Positions 57,246 to 64,000 of a DNA stretch of 64,000 bases are shown piece after piece. This stretch comes from Terriglobia bacterium (GTDB taxonomy: Bacteria; Acidobacteriota; Terriglobia; Terriglobales; Acidobacteriaceae), in NCBI GenBank assembly GCA_020072645.1, contig JAIQGK010000012.1:496001-560000 (forward strand). The letters run 5' to 3'. Within the stretch, counting starts at the first letter, position 1; every line of letters starts with the position of its first letter. Position numbers and translations under genes: made by a program. Below the pieces are notes generated by a model, which saw only the letters and a list, made by a program, of their open reading frames with translations, searched no databases and was not told the origin of the DNA.

Positions 57246-58457
57246 ATGTTAAACCTTGTTTCAGGATTAATAGCGGCTGGGCTGGCAGTGTGCGGCATGG
57301 GCTTTTACCTGCTCTGCCTGTGGAGCGCCCGGACTTTTCTCCGCTCGCGCAGCCAGGAAGGCTCTGCCATTGCTCCGCCTGTAAGCATCCTCAAGCCGTT
57401 GCGCGGCGTTGATCCGCAGATGTATGAAAGCTTCCGCAGCCACTGCACGCAGGATTATCCGGAGTACGAAATCATCTTTGGCGTCAGTGAGCCGGACGAT
57501 CCCGCAGTGGAAGCCGTAGAGCGGTTGATCCGCGAGTTTCCCAAGTGCAAGATTCGGCTTCTGGTCTGTCCTGAAGTGCTCGGCAATAATCGCAAGACCA
57601 GCAACCTGGTGCAGATGCTGGACTCAGCGCAGTATGACCACATCCTTATCAACGACAGCGATATCTTCGTCACGCCTGATTATCTGCGCCGCGTGATGGC
57701 TCCGTTCGCCCGCCCGCAGGTTGGCATGGTCACCTGCCCGTATCGCGGCATCGCCGCCGATACGCTGGGTTCAAAGCTTGAATCCATCGGGATCAGCACC
57801 GACTTCATCGCCGGCGTGCTGGTGGCGCGCCAGATTGAAGGCGGAATTCATTTTGCCCTTGGTTCCACGCTTGCCATGTCGCGCACCGCGCTTGAAGCCA
57901 TCGGCGGCCTGCGCCCGCTGGTGGATTATCTTGCCGACGATTTTGAACTGGGCTTTCGCATTGCCAAAGCCGGCTATGAAGTAGTGCTGGCGGATGTTGT
58001 GGTGGAAACCCATCTGCCCGCGTACAGCTTCCGCGGATTCTTTGAGCACCAGATGCGCTGGGCGCGCAGCACGCGCGACTCGCGCCGCCTCGGTTACGTT
58101 GGCCTGCTTCTAACCTTCGGCCTGCCCTGGGCGATTTTTGCCGTCCTGCTGGCGCCGTTTGTCTGGTGGTCGTGGGCAACGTTGGCCGCAGCCGCGGCCT
58201 TGCGCGCCGCTGTGGCGATTAACGTCGGCATCGGTGTGGTGCATGATCGCGCTCTTTGGCGGCATCTGTGGCTAGTGCCGATCCGCGATCTTGTGGCGTT
58301 CGCGGTTTGGTTCGCCAGCTTTGCCGATCACACCGTTCACTGGCGCGGCGAGGTTTTCATTCTTGAAAATGGCAAGATTCGTCCGGCGCATCCGCGCAAG
58401 CCAGGACCTGTCAGCGCGGCCAAGCCTGATCAGGACAAGGTTTCGGTCCATTCGTAA
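57246..58457 (+). CDS. hpnI: Family-21-type glycosyltransferase, HpnI/ceramide-glucosyltransferase-like
   Basis: 403 residues. N-terminal membrane helix, GT-A domain with PPVSILKPLRGVDPQMYESFRSHCTQDYPEYEIIFGV, NNRKTSNLVQML, LINDSDIFVTPDYL (DxD-like, ~137), GSTLAMSRTALEAIGGL, YLADDFELGFRI and a QMRWARSTRDSR motif (~268), then C-terminal membrane helices. Matches HpnI, which adds N-acetylglucosamine to bacteriohopanetetrol on the way to BHT-glucosamine; eukaryotic-type ceramide glucosyltransferases share this fold. No other hpn gene is nearby, so HpnI is favoured but not proven. Its 3' end overlaps the convergent gene by 47 bases. Confidence 0.82.
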   Translation: MLNLVSGLIAAGLAVCGMGFYLLCLWSARTFLRSRSQEGSAIAPPVSILKPLRGVDPQMYESFRSHCTQDYPEYEIIFGVSEPDDPAVEAVERLIREFPKCKIRLLVCPEVLGNNRKTSNLVQMLDSAQYDHILINDSDIFVTPDYLRRVMAPFARPQVGMVTCPYRGIAADTLGSKLESIGISTDFIAGVLVARQIEGGIHFALGSTLAMSRTALEAIGGLRPLVDYLADDFELGFRIAKAGYEVVLADVVVETHLPAYSFRGFFEHQMRWARSTRDSRRLGYVGLLLTFGLPWAIFAVLLAPFVWWSWATLAAAAALRAAVAINVGIGVVHDRALWRHLWLVPIRDLVAFAVWFASFADHTVHWRGEVFILENGKIRPAHPRKPGPVSAAKPDQDKVSVHS

Positions 58458-60354
58458 GCACCAGCTTGCCGCCCCACTTGGCCAGCACACAGGCGTCTTG
58501 GGCAACATAATCCGGAAGGTGCTCTTTCTGCGGACACTCTTCCGCTGGCTTGCGGTCAGGGCTGGCCTTGTAATCGGTGAGGAGAAAAACAAGTTTGTCG
58601 CCGCGCCAAAGCTTTACAAAAGCCGCGTCATCGTCAAAGATCGGTGGCGCGTCAGGAAACTTTGATCCATACCAGATGTTATTGCAGCGCCCGTTCAGGA
58701 TTCGGATCTGATGCTGCGTGTAGTAATTCACGCTAGAAGCTGCTTCATAGTCGCCATTGTCTTCAATGATTGCGCCGGGTTTCCAGTTCCGCTCAATGGC
58801 CTGCGCCAACACCTTCGACGAAAGTACCGGCGAAAAGATCACCAGCCCTTGATGCGCCGCATACAGCAGGACCGTTGTCATCAACGTTAGCGCCAGGTTC
58901 GCGGCGAAAACTCGATTGCGCCGCCTTAAAAGCAGGCTCGCAATTGTTCCCAAGGCAAACGCGAATCCCGCCGCCAGCAGCGGTACCTTGAAAGCTCCCA
59001 TGGCTTGCGGCGTGAGATCAAGAATGTGCCCAAAGGAAAGCGCATAGTCCTGCGGATTTTTCTTGAGCAGCTCCGCGATGTCGTAGTTCGGTGGCGGAGC
59101 TTGCGCGTGCCATGCCAGCGCCGCGCATACAATACAAATCGCCACGCCCACCACTACCAGCACGATCGATGAAATTCTTCCGCTGCGCCGCTCTGCACTG
59201 CCCGGTGCTGAAATCGACTCCCGCGCCAGCCATCCGCCCAGCAGCAATGCCACTCCCGGCAAGCCGGGAAGAACGTAATATTCCTGCCGGCTGGAGAAGC
59301 TGAAGAAAACCAAAATCACCAGCGGCCACAGGGCAAAAAGCAGCGTTGCGCGCTGCTGGCCGTTCAGTCCGTCGCGCATCGCCGCCAACTTGGCCGGAAC
59401 CTGCCGTATGGCTTGCATAAGAAACGCAGTCCATGGCATCAGCCACACCAGCATCAAACCCCAAAAGAGCCAGAGCGGCACAGTGTCGTAATCGGCAGGG
59501 AAACGCTTCTTCAGGAAGCGCAGAAAATGTTCATTGACAAAGTAAAACCAGAAAAATCCGCGCGCCTCGCCCTGCGCCGGATTCCTCGATCCCGCCAGCA
59601 GGTGCCACGGCGCGGCGATGATCAGGAAGATTAAAAAGCTCGAGACCAGCCGCATCTTCAGCAGGTGGCGCAAATTTCCGGTGAGCAGCAAAAAAAGAAA
59701 AATGGCTCCAATGGGAAACACCAGCCCGATCAATCCTTTGGTCAATACATTGAGCGCCATGGTGGCGGCAATGCCCCAGCACAGCCACGCCGATGGATCT
59801 TCTCCCGCGTCAGCCTGTTCCAGCGTGGTCAGAAAGAAATCAAATCCCAGCGCCAGCCACAGTGCTACCAGCATTTCCGGGATCATGAACCGTGTATAAA
59901 TGAACGGGCCGAATCCTGTGCCCAGCGCCAGGGCCGCGTAAAGGCCGCCCTCATCGCCATAAAAGTGTCTGCCGATTCGATAAACAACCAGCAGCAGCGC
60001 CAGCATGCCCAGCGCAATCGGCACTCGCGCAGACCAGTCATGCACGCCAAATAGCTTGAAACTGGCTGCCACGCACCAGTACATGAGCGGCGCTTTCTCC
60101 AGGTAGCGGAAGCCGTCATTGATCTTCAGCGTGACCCAATCGTTGTGTTCCACCATTTCGCGCGCAGCTTCGGCGTGGACGGTGTCGGCATCGTCCATCA
60201 ATGGCGGCTGAAAAAGAGTACCGATGTAAATTACGGCCCAGACCAGAATGACGATAGGAATGAAGACTTTGTGTCTCGAAGATCGCGGGGAAGCCTGAAC
60301 GTCAGGTGAGGACGATAAAGTCTTGGTCGGCATTAATTCGTTCATTATATTCAT
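58411..60354 (-). CDS. ArnT/PMT-family membrane glycosyltransferase
   Basis: 647 residues, about twelve membrane helices. After the first helix: FQPPLMDDADTVHAEAAREMVEHNDWVTLKINDGFRYLEKAPLMYWCVAASFKLFGVHDWSARVPIAL, the GT39/GT83 signature with the acidic pair DD and the KAPLMYW motif of ArnT-like enzymes. Later FFWFYFVNEHFLRFLKKRFPADYDTVPLWLFWGLML and RQEYYVLPGLPGVALL. A ~150-residue periplasmic domain ends the protein. These use polyprenyl-phosphate sugars to glycosylate lipid A, hopanoids or proteins. Two nearby upstream ATGs are possible starts (60354 or 60342). Confidence 0.87.
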   Translation of the reverse strand: MNIMNELMPTKTLSSSPDVQASPRSSRHKVFIPIVILVWAVIYIGTLFQPPLMDDADTVHAEAAREMVEHNDWVTLKINDGFRYLEKAPLMYWCVAASFKLFGVHDWSARVPIALGMLALLLVVYRIGRHFYGDEGGLYAALALGTGFGPFIYTRFMIPEMLVALWLALGFDFFLTTLEQADAGEDPSAWLCWGIAATMALNVLTKGLIGLVFPIGAIFLFLLLTGNLRHLLKMRLVSSFLIFLIIAAPWHLLAGSRNPAQGEARGFFWFYFVNEHFLRFLKKRFPADYDTVPLWLFWGLMLVWLMPWTAFLMQAIRQVPAKLAAMRDGLNGQQRATLLFALWPLVILVFFSFSSRQEYYVLPGLPGVALLLGGWLARESISAPGSAERRSGRISSIVLVVVGVAICIVCAALAWHAQAPPPNYDIAELLKKNPQDYALSFGHILDLTPQAMGAFKVPLLAAGFAFALGTIASLLLRRRNRVFAANLALTLMTTVLLYAAHQGLVIFSPVLSSKVLAQAIERNWKPGAIIEDNGDYEAASSVNYYTQHQIRILNGRCNNIWYGSKFPDAPPIFDDDAAFVKLWRGDKLVFLLTDYKASPDRKPAEECPQKEHLPDYVAQDACVLAKWGGKLVLTNGPKPCPDQAWPR

Positions 60355-60381
60355 GGCCGCCCAGCACTATAATTACAGCCC

Positions 60382-61395
60382 GTGAAACTGGGTGCAAAAT
60401 TATTGGTGACTGCCTTGCTGTTGGGTAGCCTGCCTGCCTCCGCGACGAGTCATGCAGTGCCAAAGGACCGAGCAACCCTAACCAATCGCGACTGGCTGCC
60501 TCACGTCATCAGCAAGCTTGCACCGCTTGAGTGGTGGAGTTTTGCGGCATCGCCTTCAGACATACGCCGTGAAGACTTCCCCGGTGATTTAAGCTATAAC
60601 CTGGCGAAGCAGGACACATGGGAATTTCCGCGTTTTTGCTTTTCCCTTTTTCGGCCCAAACCGGAACAGATGTTTTCGCTTCTGGATGCCGTAAATGAAT
60701 ATAAAGGTGACGTAACCTGGTCGATGCTCGATGGCTGCATAGCCGCTTTCATTTCCAAGCCAGGGTTTTACACACCTATCGTGACAGCTGAACAGCAGAA
60801 GAAGTTCGAAGACCTGGCACGGAACCCGCCTCATGCCGATGCTGAGTTTGTGAAGCGTGCCATGTCCGATGTTTCCAGGTTCTCAGCCTACCTCGAAAAA
60901 CGGCTTGGGCTGATAGACAAGCCGTCACTCGATTTTGATCCCCAATGGCTTACCCGGCAAGGTCTGGCGGCTTCGCGCGGACAATTAGAAAATTACTGGG
61001 AGCCAGGTGATCGGTCCGTATTTTTGGCTCGTGATCCAGAGGGATACGCCAGAACATCCGAGCCAACCTCACCAGTTGACCGGGATCTGGCGTTCGGCCT
61101 TGGAATGTTCGAGGAAGACGCCCTTCTCGCGGAACTCGGCGCCGATTGGGAGTCGTACCACCGCAACGGGATGAACGGCGCGCTGGTTCCCGCATACCCG
61201 CTTTTATCGCGCTTGAACGACATTTCGGAGGATGCATTGTACGAACCCGGCGAAGTCGATGCTTTGCTGGCCGAATGCGTTCAGGCACAGGCCAAGGTCA
61301 AGGACCCTCTGGCCATCAGGGGACTCGACAACCTGGTTCGCATCGCTCGCTGGGCGCAGAAGTTGAAAGTCGGGATTTATCTTGGCGGACAATAA
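60382..61395 (+). CDS. Secreted protein of unknown function
   Basis: 337 residues, GTG start. Signal peptide LLVTALLLGSLPASATS. The mature part is mixed alpha/beta with many aromatic residues: LAPLEWWSFAASPSDIRREDFPGDLSYNLAKQDTWEFPRFCFSLFRPKPEQMFSLLDAVNEYKGDVTW; LDGCIAAFISKPGFYTPIV; FDPQWLTRQGLAASRGQLENYWEPGDRSVF; GGGL-free C-terminal helices (VDALLAECVQAQAKVKDPLAIRGLDNLVRIARWAQKL). I do not recognise a family. Divergent from the ArnT-like gene with a 27-base gap. Confidence 0.72.
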   Translation: MKLGAKLLVTALLLGSLPASATSHAVPKDRATLTNRDWLPHVISKLAPLEWWSFAASPSDIRREDFPGDLSYNLAKQDTWEFPRFCFSLFRPKPEQMFSLLDAVNEYKGDVTWSMLDGCIAAFISKPGFYTPIVTAEQQKKFEDLARNPPHADAEFVKRAMSDVSRFSAYLEKRLGLIDKPSLDFDPQWLTRQGLAASRGQLENYWEPGDRSVFLARDPEGYARTSEPTSPVDRDLAFGLGMFEEDALLAELGADWESYHRNGMNGALVPAYPLLSRLNDISEDALYEPGEVDALLAECVQAQAKVKDPLAIRGLDNLVRIARWAQKLKVGIYLGGQ

Positions 61396-61640
61396 CCAAA
61401 TGGCCAATTTCATCGGCTTCCTTGCGGCCAACGTTCTGGCGCCGAAGCTCACCACATCATCGGCAAAATCCGCTATGACGATGGGGCTCGCGTGCTCTAC
61501 GCCGTTGCTGGACAATTGCCGATCCGCACATCTGCAAGCTCTGTAACGATTGGCGCGGAGCAAGCACTACCGTACCAACGGGAGCTCTTTTACAACAAAT
61601 GCTCTCGCAAAATTTGCAGCATGAACGGAGGGGTACTGCA

Positions 61641-63092
61641 ATGAGCAATCGCTTCACGCGTCGACGTTTCATCGTCACAGCGGGCGCTACTGCCTCAACT
61701 GTGCTGGGCTCTTCACTCTTCAACCTGGAAACAGTCTGGGCCGCGCCCGTCATGCGCCGCAATCTTGGCGGCATGGCTGCCAGTGATCCGGTCCTGGTCT
61801 CTTATCGCAAAGCCATCAAGGCCATGAAGGCGCTTCCCACTTCCAACCCGCCGAGCTGGAACTATCAGGCAGCCATTCATCGCACCACGCTTTCCGGCTC
61901 GTTCCCCGCATGGAACACTTGCCAGCACGGCACACACTTTTTCTGGTCCTGGCACCGCATGTATCTCTACTGGTGGGAGCGGATCATCCGCAAGATGTCT
62001 GGCGATCCCGGCTGGGCCTTGCCTTACTGGGATTATCACGATCCCTCGCAGCGCACCTTGCCGGTTCCGTTCCGCGATCCCAAGAGTGAACTCTATGTCG
62101 CCGACCCGAACCGCGGCACCGGCTGGAACACCGGATCTGCGTCGTTCCCGGCCTCACACGTCGATCCTTCCGCCGGCATGGCCGAGTTTGACTACTTCCT
62201 TGGCCAGGGCGATATTGAAAGCAATCCTCACAACAACGTGCATGGCGATATCGGCGGCTGGATGGGCGGCGTTCCCACGGCGGCCCAGGACCCGGTTTTT
62301 TACGTGCATCACTCCAATATCGATCGTTACTGGAACCTCTGGCTCGCCCAGGGCGGCGGTCGCCACAATCCCCTGAGCGATACCACCTGGAAGGGTCAAA
62401 CCTACACCTTCTTCAATGAGAGCGGGACTGCCGTTACCATGACTCCGTGCGATGTCCTGCGCTGCGCCGAGCAGTTGAACTACACTTATGAAGGGGAGCC
62501 GACTGAAGTAAAGGAGTACTGTTTGAGACTCATCTTCCCATGGTGGATCTTTGTTATTGCGCAGGTCCTGATCCCATGGCCTGGCCCTCCGGTCGAACTG
62601 GGCGAACGCGAAGTCGCCATTCCCATTGACATCGCGCAGATCCGTGAGCGTATCCCCGCGCTGCTCCAGAACAAGAACGAAAAGTTGGTGATCGAACTGG
62701 ACAACGTGGTCTCTGAGCGAGCGCCCGGCGTGGTCTGGGAAGTCTACCTCGGCGCTCCGCCGAACGCTGCGCTCAGCGCTGAGAGCCCGCACTTCCTGGG
62801 CACCATGACGCTGTTCGCCGCGGGAGTGCGCGAGCACGCGCACGGCGGCTTCCAGCCGGCGCACTTCACCTTTAACGCCAACCGGGCGATTGAAGCCGCG
62901 CTGCGCACCCGGCAGGAAAAGCTGCCGCTGGTCTTTGTGCCAACCGGGCCGCTCATTGACGGCAAGCCCTCGCATCCCAAAGTCCAGTCGCCGGTGAGGA
63001 TTGGCGCCATCAACGTCGCCATCGGGCGCAATGAGGAACGCAAGAGCGATGCTCCCATTGTTCCGGAACGGGAGCCAAACAAGCCCAAATAG
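61641..63092 (+). CDS. Tat-exported tyrosinase / polyphenol oxidase
   Basis: 483 residues from ATG 61641, with GGAGGGG 8 bases upstream. Tat-type leader with RRRF at residues 7-10 followed by IVTAGATASTVLGSSLF. Type-3 copper sites: CuA His80, His96 and His105 (CQHGTHFFWSWHRMYLYWWE); CuB NPHNNVHGDIGGWM (H-x3-H) and DPVFYVHHSNIDRYW. These residues are complete. Oxidises phenols to quinones, possibly for melanin or phenolics breakdown. The C-terminal ~170 residues (VIELDNVVSERAPGVVWEVYLGAPP...) are a beta domain like those that shield plant and bacterial polyphenol oxidases. No caddie-type copper protein is adjacent. Confidence 0.92.
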   Translation: MSNRFTRRRFIVTAGATASTVLGSSLFNLETVWAAPVMRRNLGGMAASDPVLVSYRKAIKAMKALPTSNPPSWNYQAAIHRTTLSGSFPAWNTCQHGTHFFWSWHRMYLYWWERIIRKMSGDPGWALPYWDYHDPSQRTLPVPFRDPKSELYVADPNRGTGWNTGSASFPASHVDPSAGMAEFDYFLGQGDIESNPHNNVHGDIGGWMGGVPTAAQDPVFYVHHSNIDRYWNLWLAQGGGRHNPLSDTTWKGQTYTFFNESGTAVTMTPCDVLRCAEQLNYTYEGEPTEVKEYCLRLIFPWWIFVIAQVLIPWPGPPVELGEREVAIPIDIAQIRERIPALLQNKNEKLVIELDNVVSERAPGVVWEVYLGAPPNAALSAESPHFLGTMTLFAAGVREHAHGGFQPAHFTFNANRAIEAALRTRQEKLPLVFVPTGPLIDGKPSHPKVQSPVRIGAINVAIGRNEERKSDAPIVPEREPNKPK

Positions 63093-63111
63093 AAAGTAAA
63101 CAAAAGAGCAA

Positions 63112-63187
63112 GCCGCGAATTTAGCGAATAAACACGAATCAAATTGAAAGTTCAAAATGATTCTCGTTCTTCGTGTTGATTCGCGGC
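63112..63187. repeat. Inverted repeat with CGCGAAT and AACACGAA arms
   Basis: GCCGCGAAT...AACACGAA (63112-63138) faces TTCGTGTTGATTCGCGGC (63170-63187), a form common in intergenic DNA of many bacteria. It may act as terminator for the tyrosinase gene. Confidence 0.5.
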
Positions 63188-63273
63188 TGATTTTTTTGAT
63201 CTGCGTTTGTCAGCGCAAATCTGCGGCGAAAGCTTTTTATGACAGCACACTCTCCATGTCATAATCTTCACGC

Positions 63274-64000
63274 ATGACTCCACCGGCCCCAGACTGGACG
63301 TCCTCCGAATCCCGCTCCCGGGCCGACGCCCTCGCCGCCGATCTGCGCGCCGCCATCACCGGCGAAGTCCGTTTTGACGACGGCACCCGCGCTCTTTACG
63401 CCGTCGATGGATCCAATTACCGACAGGTGCCCATAGGCGTAGTGATTCCAAAAACGATGGAAGAAGTTATTCAAACCGTCGCAATTGCCCGCAAGCACGG
63501 CGCGCCGTTGCTGCCGCGTGGCGGTGGCACCAGCCTCTCCGGACAATCCTGCAACGTCGCAGTGATCGTTGATTTCTCCAAATACCTTAACCAGATTATC
63601 GAGATCAATCCGCAGGAAAAATACGCGTGGGTGCAGCCCGGCTGCGTGCTGGATAAGCTTCGCAACCGCGCCAATGAATTCAATCTCACCTTTGGCCCTG
63701 ATCCTTCCACGCATGAGTACTGCAACCTGGGCGGAATGATTGGTAACAACTCCTGCGGCGTGCATTCGGTGATGGCAGGCCGCACCGTGGATAACGTGCT
63801 GGAACTCGACATTCTTACCTATGAGGGCGAGCGCATGCGCGTCGGCCCCACGTCAGACGGGGAGTTTGAAGAGATAGTTCGCGCTGGTGGACGTCGCGCA
63901 GAAATTTATTCGCGTCTGCGAGCCTTGCGCGATCAATACGCTGATCTCATCCACAGCCGCTATCCCAACATTCCGCGCCGCGTCTCCGGCTATAGTCTCG
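63274..64000 (+). CDS. FAD-linked oxidase (GlcD / D-lactate dehydrogenase-like), N-terminal part, runs off window
   Basis: ATG at 63274; 242 codons are present, then the window ends. FAD-binding PCMH-type domain: GEVRFDDGTRALYAVDGSNYRQVPIGVVIPKTMEEVIQTV, PLLPRGGGTSLSGQ (FAD loop), VIVDFSKYLNQI, KYAWVQPGCVLDKLRNRA, LTFGPDPSTHEYCNLGGMIGNNSCGVHSVMAGRTVDNVLELDI. These match large D-lactate/glycolate-type dehydrogenases that often carry a C-terminal Fe-S domain. Subtype cannot be fixed from this part. Confidence 0.88.
   Translation, partial: MTPPAPDWTSSESRSRADALAADLRAAITGEVRFDDGTRALYAVDGSNYRQVPIGVVIPKTMEEVIQTVAIARKHGAPLLPRGGGTSLSGQSCNVAVIVDFSKYLNQIIEINPQEKYAWVQPGCVLDKLRNRANEFNLTFGPDPSTHEYCNLGGMIGNNSCGVHSVMAGRTVDNVLELDILTYEGERMRVGPTSDGEFEEIVRAGGRRAEIYSRLRALRDQYADLIHSRYPNIPRRVSGYSL

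Overview
The window looks like chromosomal DNA of an acidobacterium, probably class Terriglobia (Acidobacteriota). Pointers are a protein of the VWFA-related Acidobacterial type (40852-42387), a TonB-dependent receptor-like protein with an N-terminal carboxypeptidase-regulatory-like domain (3097-5556), a full LPS inner-core block, a HpnI-like hopanoid glycosyltransferase and many small interspersed intergenic repeats. The assignment is inference from gene content; no rRNA gene is present. About 57 protein genes or gene remnants and one RNA gene (rnpB) are supported. No CRISPR array, complete tRNA or prophage was seen.

Layout. 1-8.7 kb: end of an M1 aminopeptidase, a membrane PIN-TRAM protein, the TonB receptor-like protein, a metallo-beta-lactamase (MBL) hydrolase, a lone OppF-type ATPase and a duplicated membrane protein. 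8.9-10.2 kb: an IS3-family element killed by an internal deletion. 10.7-27.1 kb: housekeeping genes on the + strand (rpe, bamD-like, a receiver-domain protein, a secreted four-module cyanovirin-like lectin, valS, nadC, yceI, then the overlapping chain birA-coaX-unknown-rlmD, and comEC). 27.1-34.6 kb, - strand: an OmpR-type regulator, then waaA-lpxK-rfaE1-rfaE2-waaC and three downstream genes, mostly overlapping, which make and attach Kdo and heptose to lipid A.

34.6-51.5 kb is a mixed region. gatB is followed by a four-helix-bundle (S23-like) gene enclosed by 30-bp inverted repeats. Next come a second MBL hydrolase, a BNR-repeat protein with a MoaD/ThiS-like protein, and a patch of decayed and duplicated gene pieces (39.95-40.74 kb). 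The most striking gene follows: a Bcp/PrxQ peroxiredoxin with an in-frame TGA exactly at the peroxidatic cysteine and a SECIS-like hairpin just after it, so probably a selenoprotein. Then come a DUF433/DUF5615 toxin-antitoxin pair whose toxin carries a KTSC domain, a DUF885 peptidase, an acyltransferase, a 3-methyladenine glycosylase, and panC/panB separated by another inverted-repeat element.

51.8-54.9 kb is a small defence patch: vapBC with a palindromic operator, and a DUF262-HNH (GmrSD-like) protein preceded by a 56-residue stub of a type I methylase N-terminus. rnpB (55.6-56.2 kb) has a greatly enlarged segment where helix P12 should be. The right end holds an unknown exported protein, the HpnI-like glycosyltransferase converging on an ArnT/PMT-type glycosyltransferase, an unknown secreted protein, a Tat-exported tyrosinase, and the start of an FAD-linked oxidase that runs off the window.
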